Shown piece after piece: positions 37,821 through 47,151 of a stretch of DNA of 64,000 nt. Within the stretch, counting starts at the first letter, position 1; every line of letters begins with the position of its first letter. A program made the translations under genes and the position numbers. The stretch is taken from positions 33,113 to 97,112 of the forward strand of contig URDM01000001.1 of assembly GCA_900546575.1 (NCBI GenBank), read 5' to 3'. Below the pieces are notes generated by a model. It ran no database searches, was not told where the DNA came from, and saw only the letters and a list, made by a program, of their open reading frames with translations. Source of the stretch: an uncultured Prevotella sp. Its GTDB lineage: Bacteria > Bacteroidota > Bacteroidia > Bacteroidales > Bacteroidaceae.

Positions 37821-39095
37821 ATGACAATGGACTTATATTCGCTAATCGCATACGTTTTCAACTGCGCCGTATGCGCCACAATTGGAACACTCTTCCTGCT
37901 CACACCTTTAAGAAAGGACAAGGAGGGGAAGATAGACTCATACATTAAGACACGATTGTGCCTTGCTGCGTCGGCCTTTATCGAGGGACTGGCAAGTCTG
38001 CTGTACACCGTGCGCATTGTCAACGAGGTGCCTCATCTGGCGCTCGACCACTTCACCGGACCGCTGTTCATGTACTTCTCGATATGCATCGACATGACAG
38101 CCATCATATATCTGCTGCACGGCAAGCAGCCCAAGCTGCGTACAGCCATACTCTTCATCTCGCCCGTACTGCTCGTGTGGCTTATACATATATTATTGTT
38201 CATCCCCGACTACGGCTTCACTTTCTCCGCCAGGGCATACAACGAATTCATCACAACTACGCCCGCCGCCATCACGTGCTATGCGCTTTATGCGGTGTTC
38301 GTGGTCGAATTCATTTACATTCTTAAGTCGGTCAACCAGCAGATAATACGCTTCAAGGAGCATATCGACAACTATTGCTCTGGCAAAAGCCGCAGCCAGA
38401 GCCGCTGGCTCATAGCCGTTGTCATCTCAATGGTTACATATTATATAATAGATATTGTGGACATGTGCATTTCCACGCCCATGATGGATTCCATCGTGCT
38501 TTGGCTTCTCTCGCTGATTGTTATCGCCAACAGCATGGCTTTCATCATGTGCCGCGAAATCTATTGGAATATCAGTCCGGCATTTGCCACCGACAAGATT
38601 CCACTACAGCGCGCCATTACCGCCGAAGACCCCTACCCCGAGGCAGAAATACAAGCACAAGTAGCGAAAGTACTGCGTTACCACGAACGGGGCATACCCT
38701 ATTACGCTATAAGCCAGATAGAAAAGAACGACGAGACAGACACCCAGCAACCCAAATCCGACCCCAACTCTATCGACAATATCGTGAATGAGTGGACCCT
38801 ACGCGACGACAAGCCCTATCTGAAGGAGAGCATCACCATCACGCAGGTGGCTGAAGAGATGGGGCTCAACGTCCGACTGCTCTCCAACTATATCAACAAC
38901 GTGAAGGGACGCAACTTCAACTCATGGATAAACTATCTGAAAGTGCAGGAGACCAAGGTTGCGCTACTCGCCAACCGTACGCTTCCGCTCAGCGATATAG
39001 CCTATCGTATGGGCTTTGCCGACCTCGCCTCGATGTCGAGAATATTCAAGCAGATGGAGGGTATGCCCCCTTCGGTCTACCGACAGAGAAATTGA
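37821..39095 (+). CDS. Membrane-bound AraC-family transcriptional regulator
   Basis: A 424-residue protein with a polytopic N-terminal half: about six or seven hydrophobic segments up to residue 245 (for example LIAYVFNCAVCATIGTLFLL, ILFISPVLLVWLIHILLFI, IVLWLLSLIVIANSMAFIM). It has a cytoplasmic linker and a C-terminal AraC-type double helix-turn-helix at about 325-420 (ITQVAEEMGLNVRLLSNYIN, LPLSDIAYRMGFADLASMSRIFKQMEGMPPSVYR). Start ATG 37821 is chosen because the promoter overlaps the earlier ATG. It lies directly upstream of the fimbrial operon on the same strand, so it probably controls it in response to an envelope signal; that link is inferred from position. Confidence 0.85.
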   Translation: MTMDLYSLIAYVFNCAVCATIGTLFLLTPLRKDKEGKIDSYIKTRLCLAASAFIEGLASLLYTVRIVNEVPHLALDHFTGPLFMYFSICIDMTAIIYLLHGKQPKLRTAILFISPVLLVWLIHILLFIPDYGFTFSARAYNEFITTTPAAITCYALYAVFVVEFIYILKSVNQQIIRFKEHIDNYCSGKSRSQSRWLIAVVISMVTYYIIDIVDMCISTPMMDSIVLWLLSLIVIANSMAFIMCREIYWNISPAFATDKIPLQRAITAEDPYPEAEIQAQVAKVLRYHERGIPYYAISQIEKNDETDTQQPKSDPNSIDNIVNEWTLRDDKPYLKESITITQVAEEMGLNVRLLSNYINNVKGRNFNSWINYLKVQETKVALLANRTLPLSDIAYRMGFADLASMSRIFKQMEGMPPSVYRQRN

Positions 39096-39297
39096 CATTA
39101 TTATATATATACACCCCTTCATAATCAAAACACGCCCCTTCATACGATAAAAATCCTTTTTTACGATATTGAAATCAGGTGACGAAATACGAAAAAATGC
39201 TGTCTTATTCCTATGTAGCATTAATAAAATGTACAAAAAAATGCAGATTTGCGCATTTTGGACACTAAATTGACAAGCGACAATTACAATTTATCTC

Positions 39298-39305
39298 TAA
39301 ATTTG
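39298..39305 (+). promoter_or_regulatory. Possible -7 element in the fimbrial operon leader
   Basis: TAAATTTG matches the -7 consensus but has no TTTG at a suitable distance upstream, which would suit an activator-dependent promoter. It would give a leader of about 165 nt before 39481. The 385-nt gap 39096-39480 is otherwise A/T-rich with no repeat or stem that I can support. Confidence 0.35.
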
Positions 39306-39480
39306 CAATCGTATAACAGTACAAGGGTAAAATCACAACACAAACTAAACAGACTTAATTAAGGTTTAAACAAACCTCTTTTAAAAAACTAACAGACTTT
39401 GACTAAAAGACACCCCACCTTTGACGATAAGTTTTAACACAATAACATCACAAAACTAGAACACTTAAAAAGAAAGTAAT

Positions 39481-40059
39481 ATGGCTAAACACGTAACATA
39501 CAGATTGAGGCTGCTCATAGTAGCTCTGCTCGTGGCTGTATCGGCTAACGCCCAGCAACTGGGACTAAAGACCAATGTGCTCTATTGGGCCACTACTACA
39601 CCGAACATCGGACTGGAACTTCAGACCGGTCGTAAACACACTATCCAGGCATTCTACGGCATCAACCCCTGGAAATTCAAGGACAATAAGAGCATACGCC
39701 ATTGGGTAATCCAGCCGGAATACCGCTACTGGTTCTGCCAGACGTTCAACGGTTGGTTTCTCGGTGTGCACGCTATGGGCGGACAATTCAACGCCGGAGG
39801 TATCAAGATGCCGTTCGGATTGCTCAAGGAATTCAAGGATCATCGCTACGAAGGATGGTTTGCAGGCGGCGGACTCACAGCCGGCTACCAGTGGCCACTG
39901 TCAAAGCATTGGAATCTGGAGACCTCGCTCGGTGTAGGCTACGACTACATCCACTACAAGAAGTTTGAATGCAAGACGTGCGGCAACAAGAAAGGCGAGG
40001 CACACAAGAACTATGTTGGTCCCACAAAGGCTGCCATCGAACTTATATACATGTTCTAA
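39481..40059 (+). CDS. DUF3575 outer-membrane beta-barrel protein of the fimbrial operon
   Basis: A 192-residue protein with a signal peptide (LLIVALLVAVSANAQ) and alternating hydrophobic strands (LGLKTNVLYWATTTPNIGLEL, HWVIQPEYRYWF, FAGGGLTAGYQWPLSKHWNLETSLGVGYDY) ending in an aromatic (LIYMF), as for a small outer-membrane barrel. DUF3575 proteins commonly open fimbrial loci in Bacteroidales. A CKTCG pair near 160-163 could form a disulfide or bind metal. The next gene follows after 42 nt. Confidence 0.82.
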   Translation: MAKHVTYRLRLLIVALLVAVSANAQQLGLKTNVLYWATTTPNIGLELQTGRKHTIQAFYGINPWKFKDNKSIRHWVIQPEYRYWFCQTFNGWFLGVHAMGGQFNAGGIKMPFGLLKEFKDHRYEGWFAGGGLTAGYQWPLSKHWNLETSLGVGYDYIHYKKFECKTCGNKKGEAHKNYVGPTKAAIELIYMF

Positions 40060-40101
40060 ACCGACTGCATACTCTATTAACTAACACAAAGACTCCAATA
40101 T

Positions 40102-41505
40102 ATGAAACACTACATTATATTATTAGCAGCCCTCGTCTTAAGTGCCGCCAACGCGACGGCACAGACGAAGCGGTCGGCCAAGATTCTCAACCGTCAGGTG
40201 GCGGTGGAGAATATCAAGGCTACAAGAGCTGACAACCAGTTCTTCGTAGGAATGGACTTCTGCCTCGACGAGCTCAATATGCCTGCCAACCGTCGCGTGG
40301 TTCTGACGCCGACTATCGAGTCGGGCGACAACAGCGTGGCTCTGCAGCCCATCGTTATCAACGGTACGAAGCAGAAGGTGATGTACGAACGCCGCGACTA
40401 CCGCAAGTACCCCGACGCAATGGCGGTGACTCGCAAGAACGGCAAGACCCAAAGCTTCTCCTATCAGGCACAGACCGAATACGCCGACTGGATGCGCAAT
40501 GCCGACATTGTAATGAAAGAGGACCTCTGCGGATGCGGAAAGGTGGACGAGCAGGAGAGCGAACAGATCAAGAAGATGCGCCAGCCGAAGGTGGCTTACA
40601 TCGCTCCGGTGGCTGTAGAGCAGAAAACCTACTCTATGTCGGGCCGTGCTTATGTGGATTTCCCCGTCGATCGCACCGAACTTCATCCCAATTACCGCAA
40701 CAACCCACGCGAACTTGCCAAGATTGTCGACACTATCAACATCATTAAGAAGGATGCCAACATGACAATCACAAGCATCGAGATTCACGGCTACGCATCG
40801 CCCGAGGCTCCATACAAGCACAACGAGTATCTCGCTGCCAACCGCGCGGCTACGCTGAAGAACTACGTCAGACAGCTCGTCAAGCTCGACGACCGTCTGT
40901 TCACAGTAAAGTCGACTGCCGAGGATTGGCAAGGACTATGCAAATACATCCGCGAGAGCAATCTCAACAACCGCAACGCCATTCTGAAGATTGCCGAAGA
41001 CAACGCAACGGAACCCGACCGACGCGAGTGGCTAATCAAGTCGCAATACCCAGAGGAGTATCGCACTATGCTCGCTACATGGTATCCAGCTCTGCGCCAT
41101 TCCGATTATGTCATCACATGCAACGTGCGTCCGTTCTCTGTTGAAGAGGCCAAGCAGCTCATCAAGACCAAGCCTCAGCTGCTGTCGCAGAACGAGATGT
41201 ACATGGTAGCACAGACTTACGAGCCGGGATCTAAGGAGTTTAACGAGGTGTTCGCCATCGCTGCCCTCATGTATCCTGACGATCCTACAGCCAACCTCAA
41301 TGCCGCCTGCGCCGACATAAATGCCGACAAATGGGCTGACGCGCTGCGCAAGCTCGACAAGGCTGGCGACTCTGCCGAGGCAGACAATGCAAGAGGCGTC
41401 TGCTACTGGCAGATAGGCAACGAGGCTAAGGCTATAGAAAGCTTCAAGAAAGCTGCCGACAAGGGTTGCGACACAGCCCGAAGGAATCTCGAAGACATCC
41501 AATAG
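40102..41505 (+). CDS. DUF3868/OmpA-like protein with C-terminal TPR of the fimbrial operon
   Basis: The 467 residues have a signal peptide (IILLAALVLSAANATAQ) and an N-terminal beta region to about 180 that resembles DUF3868. An OmpA-like peptidoglycan-binding segment follows at about 195-300 (ITSIEIHGYASPEAPYKHNEYLAANRAATLKNYV). The C-terminal tail from about 385 has TPR-like helices (FNEVFAIAALMYPDDPTANLN, ARGVCYWQIGNEAKAIESFKKAADKG). Likely a periplasmic or outer-membrane assembly factor working with the DUF3575 barrel; the role is inferred from context. Confidence 0.8.
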   Translation: MKHYIILLAALVLSAANATAQTKRSAKILNRQVAVENIKATRADNQFFVGMDFCLDELNMPANRRVVLTPTIESGDNSVALQPIVINGTKQKVMYERRDYRKYPDAMAVTRKNGKTQSFSYQAQTEYADWMRNADIVMKEDLCGCGKVDEQESEQIKKMRQPKVAYIAPVAVEQKTYSMSGRAYVDFPVDRTELHPNYRNNPRELAKIVDTINIIKKDANMTITSIEIHGYASPEAPYKHNEYLAANRAATLKNYVRQLVKLDDRLFTVKSTAEDWQGLCKYIRESNLNNRNAILKIAEDNATEPDRREWLIKSQYPEEYRTMLATWYPALRHSDYVITCNVRPFSVEEAKQLIKTKPQLLSQNEMYMVAQTYEPGSKEFNEVFAIAALMYPDDPTANLNAACADINADKWADALRKLDKAGDSAEADNARGVCYWQIGNEAKAIESFKKAADKGCDTARRNLEDIQ

Positions 41506-41653
41506 ACACAATACACATACACCGACACAATACTAAACTGGACTTGACTGGCAAACCAGAACAGACAGACTAAACTCAGACTGAACGCAATCAGACTTAA
41601 AAAAAGACTTTTATTCAAACACAAAAATTAATAACCACTTAAACTTTATAGTT

Positions 41654-43171
41654 ATGAACAAGTTTAAATTATTCCCTCTTGCACTGGCTGCAATTGCATT
41701 TAGTGCTTGTACATCCGAAGAGGTTGCCGAGAACAACCCTACCACTGGTGAAGGAACAACAAGCTATGTAGCTGTCAACATCAATAGCGTTGGAACCAGC
41801 GGTTCGCGTGCTGACGGCGACTATGTTGACGGTTCGGCCAATGAGAACAAGATCAATGCCGTACGCTTCTACTTCTTTACTGAGAATGGCGATGCCTACA
41901 AGATGACGACTGGACAGAGCTACGTTGAGAAGAATAATGTTACTGGTACAACAAAGAATGACCCTAACGTAGAGAAGATTACTGATGCAATGCTCGTGAT
42001 TGAGGGCGAAACCAAGACCGCTCCTCACTCTATGATAGCTATTGTCAACCCCGCTACGATTGAATCAGGCGTTCTTAAAGCCATGATGACAAAGAATGAA
42101 GTCGAGGCAGCCGTTGCCGGACAGAACTTCAATGAGAATGGTGCTAAAGCTAAGGATTTCGTAATGTCAAGTTCGGTGTATTCTGACGGAACAAACAAGG
42201 TTTGGGTTGCCGACATCACAGGACACGTTGCTACAGACCAAGCAACTGCCACAAGCAATCCGGTTGACATCTATGTAGAGCGCGTTGCTGCCAAGCTCAC
42301 TTCTACAGCAACTGTTGCTAAGGAGAGCGGCAAGTTCCTTGTAGGCGAAACTACCAACGGCAAGAAGGTATATGCTGTCATCAAGGGTTGGGGACTCGCT
42401 AAGGAGACAACCGACGCCAACCTCATCAAGCAGATTGACGCTACATGGACTGACAATGGTCTGGGCATCACGATGTGGAATCATCCTGCATATTTCCGCT
42501 GCTACTGGGAGACATCAAGCACAAATTTAGGAGAGAACAAGTCTTACAATGACTACAAGTCACAGATTGGTCAGGTTTACTACACCAATCCTAACACTAC
42601 TGCCAACAACAAGCCGCAATACGTAGCTACCGTAGAGTTGCAGTATGAAGACGGTACAAAAGCCGAAATCTGCAAGTACAAGGGCGTTGAGTATCTCTCG
42701 GAAGAGGCTGTGAAGAAGGCCATCTTGGCTGAGAACAAGGATTACAAGAAGCATACCACAACTGCGACTGGTACCGAAATCACAGGTCTTACAGTCAATG
42801 ACATCCACTTCGTAGTGACAGGTTATCAGGTTAAGGCACAGCTCAAGGAGGGCGTTACAGTATATAAGGGTGAAGTAGAAGCTACAAATGAGTGCAACAC
42901 GAATATGGGCAAGTCGCTTGCCGAAATCCGTAAAGAGGGTAGAGCTTACTACTACACCGACGTAGCACACCTCGGCACAGCTAAGGGTATTGTACGTAAC
43001 CACTACTATCAGATTGAAGTCAACTCTATCAAGGGCTTCGGTACTCCGGTATACGATCCCGATAGCGAGTTCGTTCCTGTAGTTCCAGAAGATACACAGA
43101 CTTATCTCGCAGCTCGTATCAACGTTATCTCTTGGAAAATCGTTAAGCAGACTGTCGACCTTGGCAAATAA
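41654..43171 (+). CDS. Mfa1-like major fimbrial subunit (type V pilin)
   Basis: A 505-residue secreted lipoprotein precursor with lipobox LAAIAFSAC (Cys19). It has the type V pilin layout: an N-terminal domain whose first strand is removed by an Arg-specific protease after export, with candidate site Arg52 in GTSGSRADG, and a long second domain. The C-terminal region VRNHYYQIEVNSIKGFG and AARINVISWKIVKQ resembles the end of Mfa1 of Porphyromonas gingivalis, which supplies the donor strand. A 361-nt gap with stable hairpins follows, fitting higher expression of this gene than of the minor subunits. Confidence 0.88.
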   Translation: MNKFKLFPLALAAIAFSACTSEEVAENNPTTGEGTTSYVAVNINSVGTSGSRADGDYVDGSANENKINAVRFYFFTENGDAYKMTTGQSYVEKNNVTGTTKNDPNVEKITDAMLVIEGETKTAPHSMIAIVNPATIESGVLKAMMTKNEVEAAVAGQNFNENGAKAKDFVMSSSVYSDGTNKVWVADITGHVATDQATATSNPVDIYVERVAAKLTSTATVAKESGKFLVGETTNGKKVYAVIKGWGLAKETTDANLIKQIDATWTDNGLGITMWNHPAYFRCYWETSSTNLGENKSYNDYKSQIGQVYYTNPNTTANNKPQYVATVELQYEDGTKAEICKYKGVEYLSEEAVKKAILAENKDYKKHTTTATGTEITGLTVNDIHFVVTGYQVKAQLKEGVTVYKGEVEATNECNTNMGKSLAEIRKEGRAYYYTDVAHLGTAKGIVRNHYYQIEVNSIKGFGTPVYDPDSEFVPVVPEDTQTYLAARINVISWKIVKQTVDLGK

Positions 43172-43220
43172 TCAGCTAAGCCGAACGATACAAAACTCTA
43201 TTAATAGAGAAGAGAAATAC

Positions 43221-43324
43221 TACGTACTGAGATGTAAAGTTCAAGGCAAAGCGAACTTAATCTCTACGTACTAAAGACGTAAACCAATCGTAGGTGGGTA
43301 TGACTCTACCGCCATACCCACCTA
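43221..43324 (+). promoter_or_regulatory. Two hairpins between the pilin and anchor genes (attenuator-like)
   Basis: Hairpin 1, 43221-43270: TACGTACTGAGAT pairs with ATCTCTACGTA, with an inner AAGTTC/GAACTT. Hairpin 2: TAGGTGGGTATG (43291-43302) and CATACCCACCTA (43313-43324), a 12-bp perfect stem with a 10-nt loop and no T-run after it. They lie 50-153 nt after the pilin stop and are probably a partial stop or an mRNA end that lets the pilin be overproduced. The rest of the 361-nt gap has a two-copy 21-nt repeat, CATTATTAATATATACTCTC-like, at 43461-43503. Confidence 0.55.
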
Positions 43325-43532
43325 CCCTACCCCACACAAACGCCCGGCGACTCCGCCACCGGAACAACAAGGACGGAGGTATCGCGCCGTCAGATACCAC
43401 AAGGATGACGGCAACATGAGGCCACACAAGCGGCTCTCATCAACCGACGCAGACTATACTCATTATTAATATATACTCTCACATTATTAATATATTACTC
43501 TCACATACTTCACGAAACAAAAACTAAACGAT

Positions 43533-44615
43533 ATGAAACACAACAAGCGCCAAATAATTAGTGGCCTCAAGGCCCTCGCAGCTGTGATGGCTATGATGTT
43601 CACCGTGACCTCGTGTGGAATGATGGAGGACGATCAGTCGAACTGCCCGAAGGAGTTGCGCGTCAACTTCAAGTACGACATGAACATGAAGTTTGCCGAC
43701 GCCTTCCCCAACGAGGTGAAGACAGTCACGCTTTACGCCTTCGACAAGGACGGAAAACTCGCCCTGCAGAAGAAGGAAAGCGTGAAGGACATTGAAAATC
43801 GTGGCGGATATATGTCGGTCAACGAGCTTAAGCCCGGACACTACACACTCAAGGTGTGGGCGGAAGGAGAAGAACGATATGCCAATTCTTACATCTACGG
43901 CGAGCCCAACAGCCAGGACATCAGTTCGCTCACATGCCGTATCAACCGCTCTGAACGCATTGTCGACCACGATCTCACATCGCTCTATCACGGACTATTG
44001 AAGGATGCCGACCTCAATCTTGAAGGTTTCGGAGTGAAGACTGCCACTGTCGACCTGAGGAAGAACACCAACGTGGTGCGCATAGTGCTGCAGAACACGT
44101 CGGGCGAAGCTCTCAACGCTGCCGACTTCGACTTCTTCATCGACGACAGCAATGCATTCCTTGCCTACAACAACGAGCCGCTCACACGCTCAACGGCACC
44201 TGCCGGTTCAGGCGATGCGCTGCCCGAGGACGACATTACGTATGTGGCATGGTCGAAGTACGACGGCATCATCAACGGCACACGATCGGAACTGATACCC
44301 GACATCGACGGAAGCGTAACGCCGACATCGGCTGTCGTGGCTGAAATGACGGTCAACCGACTCTTCGAAAACAAGAATCCGCAACTCTGCATCTACAGCA
44401 AGGAGACACAGGAGAAGATTCTTCAGATTCCGCTCATCGACTATGTTCTGCTCGTAAAGGGCAACTACAACAAGGCAATGTCCGATCAGGAGTATCTGGA
44501 TCGACAAGACGAGTACAACTTTGTATTCTTCATTGACGACAACCACAACTGGCTCGCCGCTCAAATCTACATCAATTCGTGGAGAGTGGTGCTCAACAAC
44601 ACAGACTTCAAATAA
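43533..44615 (+). CDS. FimB/Mfa2-like fimbrial anchor lipoprotein
   Basis: The 360 residues begin with a lipoprotein signal (AAVMAMMFTVTSC, Cys28) followed by SNCPKELRVNFKYDMNMKFADAF and VKTVTLYAFDKDGKL, the typical opening of FimB/Mfa2 proteins. These cap the pilus base, stay lipid-anchored in the outer membrane and limit fibre length. The protein has two beta-sandwich domains by sequence pattern and ends IYINSWRVVLNNTDF. The next gene follows after 18 nt. Confidence 0.87.
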   Translation: MKHNKRQIISGLKALAAVMAMMFTVTSCGMMEDDQSNCPKELRVNFKYDMNMKFADAFPNEVKTVTLYAFDKDGKLALQKKESVKDIENRGGYMSVNELKPGHYTLKVWAEGEERYANSYIYGEPNSQDISSLTCRINRSERIVDHDLTSLYHGLLKDADLNLEGFGVKTATVDLRKNTNVVRIVLQNTSGEALNAADFDFFIDDSNAFLAYNNEPLTRSTAPAGSGDALPEDDITYVAWSKYDGIINGTRSELIPDIDGSVTPTSAVVAEMTVNRLFENKNPQLCIYSKETQEKILQIPLIDYVLLVKGNYNKAMSDQEYLDRQDEYNFVFFIDDNHNWLAAQIYINSWRVVLNNTDFK

Positions 44616-44633
44616 CCCTTAAAGAAACTGACT

Positions 44634-45698
44634 ATGCTTAGAATAAACCGCTATAAATCAACGCTGACAGTTTCGCTCATGTTCTGTCTGCTGTCCACTA
44701 TGTCGTGCGGCTTCGACGACGGCTACGGCAATGAGGACCAAAACGACAATGCGGTGATGGTGGCTTTCCGTATGTCGTACGCCAACGGCAACACAAGAGC
44801 AGCCAACGAGGGATGGGACGACTACGATCCGAAGGACGACGGAACTGCATACGAGAATGCCATCAATACCGAACAGTTGCAGATTAAGGTGTGCGACGAG
44901 AACGGAACTATCATCGGCAACGTTGACAACGTCATTGCAATAAACAACGGTACCGACACCAATCCTGACTATTCCATCACTGGAACGTGGGAAAACGCCG
45001 CCGACAAGCTATCCAAAGCCAAGAAGATAATGGTGTTTGCCAACTGCGGAACCAATCTGGTGACGCAAGACAACATCCAGACGCTCGCCTTCAAAAAGGC
45101 TGATGCCACACAATATATACCCATGTGGGGCGTCACAACGCTAACCGGCAAACTGGAGATGGGCAAGAGCAACAACCTCGGAACTATCGATTTGCTGCGC
45201 TCGCTTGCCAAAGTGAAGGTGAAACTTGCCGACGGCATGAAGGCACGCAATTATTCGCTAGGCGCAATGCAGCTCAACAACTACAACACTTCGGGCTATA
45301 CGCTGCCACTGACATACAACACCGCTGCCAGCACGGCTGCCATTCGGTTCGACAACTCGCTTCATGCCAACAGCTCATGGGCTCAGTCGATAGCAATGAC
45401 GGGCAATGCCGACGAGAGCATCATGCTCTACATACCCGAATACGACAACATCAATGCCGCCACAGACCGTAAGGCTACCATAAGCTTACAGCTGATGCGC
45501 GACGGCGAAGAGGAAGGCAACTACACGCTGCACTTCTGCAACTACACTCCCGAAGGAGCTCCCGACGCAGCCTCAACCTACAACATACAGCGCAACCACT
45601 ACTACGAATACACCGTAGGACGTACCGACGACCAGGTGAAGATAGTGCTGAATGTGAAGAAATGGAATCTCCGCCAACATGGCGAGATTATTATGTAA
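44634..45698 (+). CDS. Fimbrillin-like accessory lipoprotein (Mfa3/Mfa4 position)
   Basis: A 354-residue protein with lipobox LLSTMSC (Cys25), a fimbrillin-type N-terminal strand region (VMVAFRMSYANGNTRAANEG, with Arg residues that could serve as a processing site), and a second domain containing LLRSLAKVKVKLADG, a phrase common in Bacteroidales fimbrillins. The C-terminus IQRNHYYEYTVGR and IVLNVKKWNLR resembles a pilin donor-strand end. Probably a minor subunit incorporated near the tip. Exact family equivalence to Mfa3 or Mfa4 cannot be settled by eye. Confidence 0.75.
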   Translation: MLRINRYKSTLTVSLMFCLLSTMSCGFDDGYGNEDQNDNAVMVAFRMSYANGNTRAANEGWDDYDPKDDGTAYENAINTEQLQIKVCDENGTIIGNVDNVIAINNGTDTNPDYSITGTWENAADKLSKAKKIMVFANCGTNLVTQDNIQTLAFKKADATQYIPMWGVTTLTGKLEMGKSNNLGTIDLLRSLAKVKVKLADGMKARNYSLGAMQLNNYNTSGYTLPLTYNTAASTAAIRFDNSLHANSSWAQSIAMTGNADESIMLYIPEYDNINAATDRKATISLQLMRDGEEEGNYTLHFCNYTPEGAPDAASTYNIQRNHYYEYTVGRTDDQVKIVLNVKKWNLRQHGEIIM

Positions 45699-45734
45699 AA
45701 CGACTGACTTAACAAATACAAAAACCATAAAGCG

Positions 45735-47075
45735 ATGACTCACGCCAAGAACATATTCACATACATGCTCGCGCTGTTCTCGACGCTTGCCTTTACCGGC
45801 TGTTTCGAGGATAGTAACGACGACTGCCAAGGCCAGGCGGAGAGCAGCAAGACGCAGGTGGAGCTAAGGCTCGCCGCTTCTGCCAGTTCGCCTACTCGCG
45901 CCAGCGGCAACAACAACGGCGTTACAAGAGCGACATGGGTAGACACTAACGCTGCCCCTGAAGGAGAGATGATGCACAATTGTTTCGTTGTCATCGTCCA
46001 GAACGGCAAGATACAGAACATTATCGAGCGCGACTTCTCTACCGACGGCGAGAAGGAATCAACCGTAATGAAGACGGTAGTGGCTAAGGGTGCCGCTACC
46101 TTCTACTCGTTTGCCAACATCAGCCGTGCCGACATAGGTCTCGAAGGCATCAACTCGTTCCCCGCCGAATTGCCTGCCGGATTCGACAACATGTATTATA
46201 AGGTAGACGGCAACACTTCATCCATCAGCGCAAACGGCATCCCGATGAGCAACAAGCAGACCGCTACCATCGACGACAACACCCGAACCGTAAGCCTGGA
46301 GGTGATACGTATGATGGCAAAGGTACAACTACAGTTCACCAACGACACCGGTTACGACCTCAACGTTAAGAGCGTCACGCTGACCGACATAACCGAAAAC
46401 GCTGCCAACAACGTCAGTCTGCTGCCCAAGATCGAAGCAAACGAGGTTGTGCCCAACATCAATGACGCTGCCACTTACGCCGATTTCACCCTGACAATGA
46501 ACGGAACCGACGGCAAGGAGGTGAAGAACGGAGCCGCACTTAACACCACATTCTACGTCAACGAGAGCGTTGCCCACACTCCGAAATACTTCGTTCTGAG
46601 CATCAACACCAATAAAGGTACCGTGACCAAGCGCATAGCAATGACCAAATGGAACCGAATTGCACGCAACGACTACCTGATTATACCCGTAAAACTAGTA
46701 GACTACCGCATAGAGATTGAACCGCAGGTGTTCACGGCCATCGGTGTCAAACCCGAATTGAATTACAGCGACGACCGCATCACAGCCACATTCAAGTCGT
46801 ACGGCGAGTTCCATCTTAAGCTGCACGTGTACAAGCGTAGCAACAACGAGGAACTTACAGCATGGAGAGTTACTGGCGTTACGACGCTCGAAGCCAATCC
46901 TGCCGAAGCCGAAGACGTCTGGATATACGACGACGAACCAACCTACGACAGTCGTACCAAGACGATTGAGGGATACATAAGCCCACGCAAGGGATACGCT
47001 ATCCACGAAATCAACGTCCAGATAGACGGCGTAGGCTACGTCATTCCGTATCGCTTGCAGATAATCAAGGATTAG
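45735..47075 (+). CDS. Fimbrillin-like accessory lipoprotein
   Basis: A 446-residue protein with lipobox LAFTGC (Cys23), then SKTQVELRLAASASSPTRASG, a fimbrillin-like first strand with candidate Arg sites. The middle part contains LEVIRMMAKVQLQFTN, like other fimbrillins, and IAMTKWNRIARNDYLIIPVKLVDYRIEIE. A C-terminal extra domain from about 335 (ITATFKSYGEFHLKLHVYKRS to IDGVGYVIPYRLQI) is not typical of simple pilins and may contact the large protein encoded next. It ends just before a terminator-like hairpin. Confidence 0.72.
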   Translation: MTHAKNIFTYMLALFSTLAFTGCFEDSNDDCQGQAESSKTQVELRLAASASSPTRASGNNNGVTRATWVDTNAAPEGEMMHNCFVVIVQNGKIQNIIERDFSTDGEKESTVMKTVVAKGAATFYSFANISRADIGLEGINSFPAELPAGFDNMYYKVDGNTSSISANGIPMSNKQTATIDDNTRTVSLEVIRMMAKVQLQFTNDTGYDLNVKSVTLTDITENAANNVSLLPKIEANEVVPNINDAATYADFTLTMNGTDGKEVKNGAALNTTFYVNESVAHTPKYFVLSINTNKGTVTKRIAMTKWNRIARNDYLIIPVKLVDYRIEIEPQVFTAIGVKPELNYSDDRITATFKSYGEFHLKLHVYKRSNNEELTAWRVTGVTTLEANPAEAEDVWIYDDEPTYDSRTKTIEGYISPRKGYAIHEINVQIDGVGYVIPYRLQIIKD

Positions 47076-47086
47076 AATATATAGGT

Positions 47087-47115
47087 GGGTATGGCATTCC
47101 TGCCATACCCATTTT
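47087..47115 (+). terminator. Hairpin before the giant protein gene
   Basis: GGGTATGGCA (47087-47096) and TGCCATACCC (47101-47110) form a 10-bp perfect stem with a four-base loop, followed by ATTTTT. It is 12 nt after the stop and 37 nt before the next start, so it likely reduces rather than blocks transcription into 47152. Confidence 0.6.
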
Positions 47116-47151
47116 TCATTTAAACTATCACGAACATAACACCTTACGACT

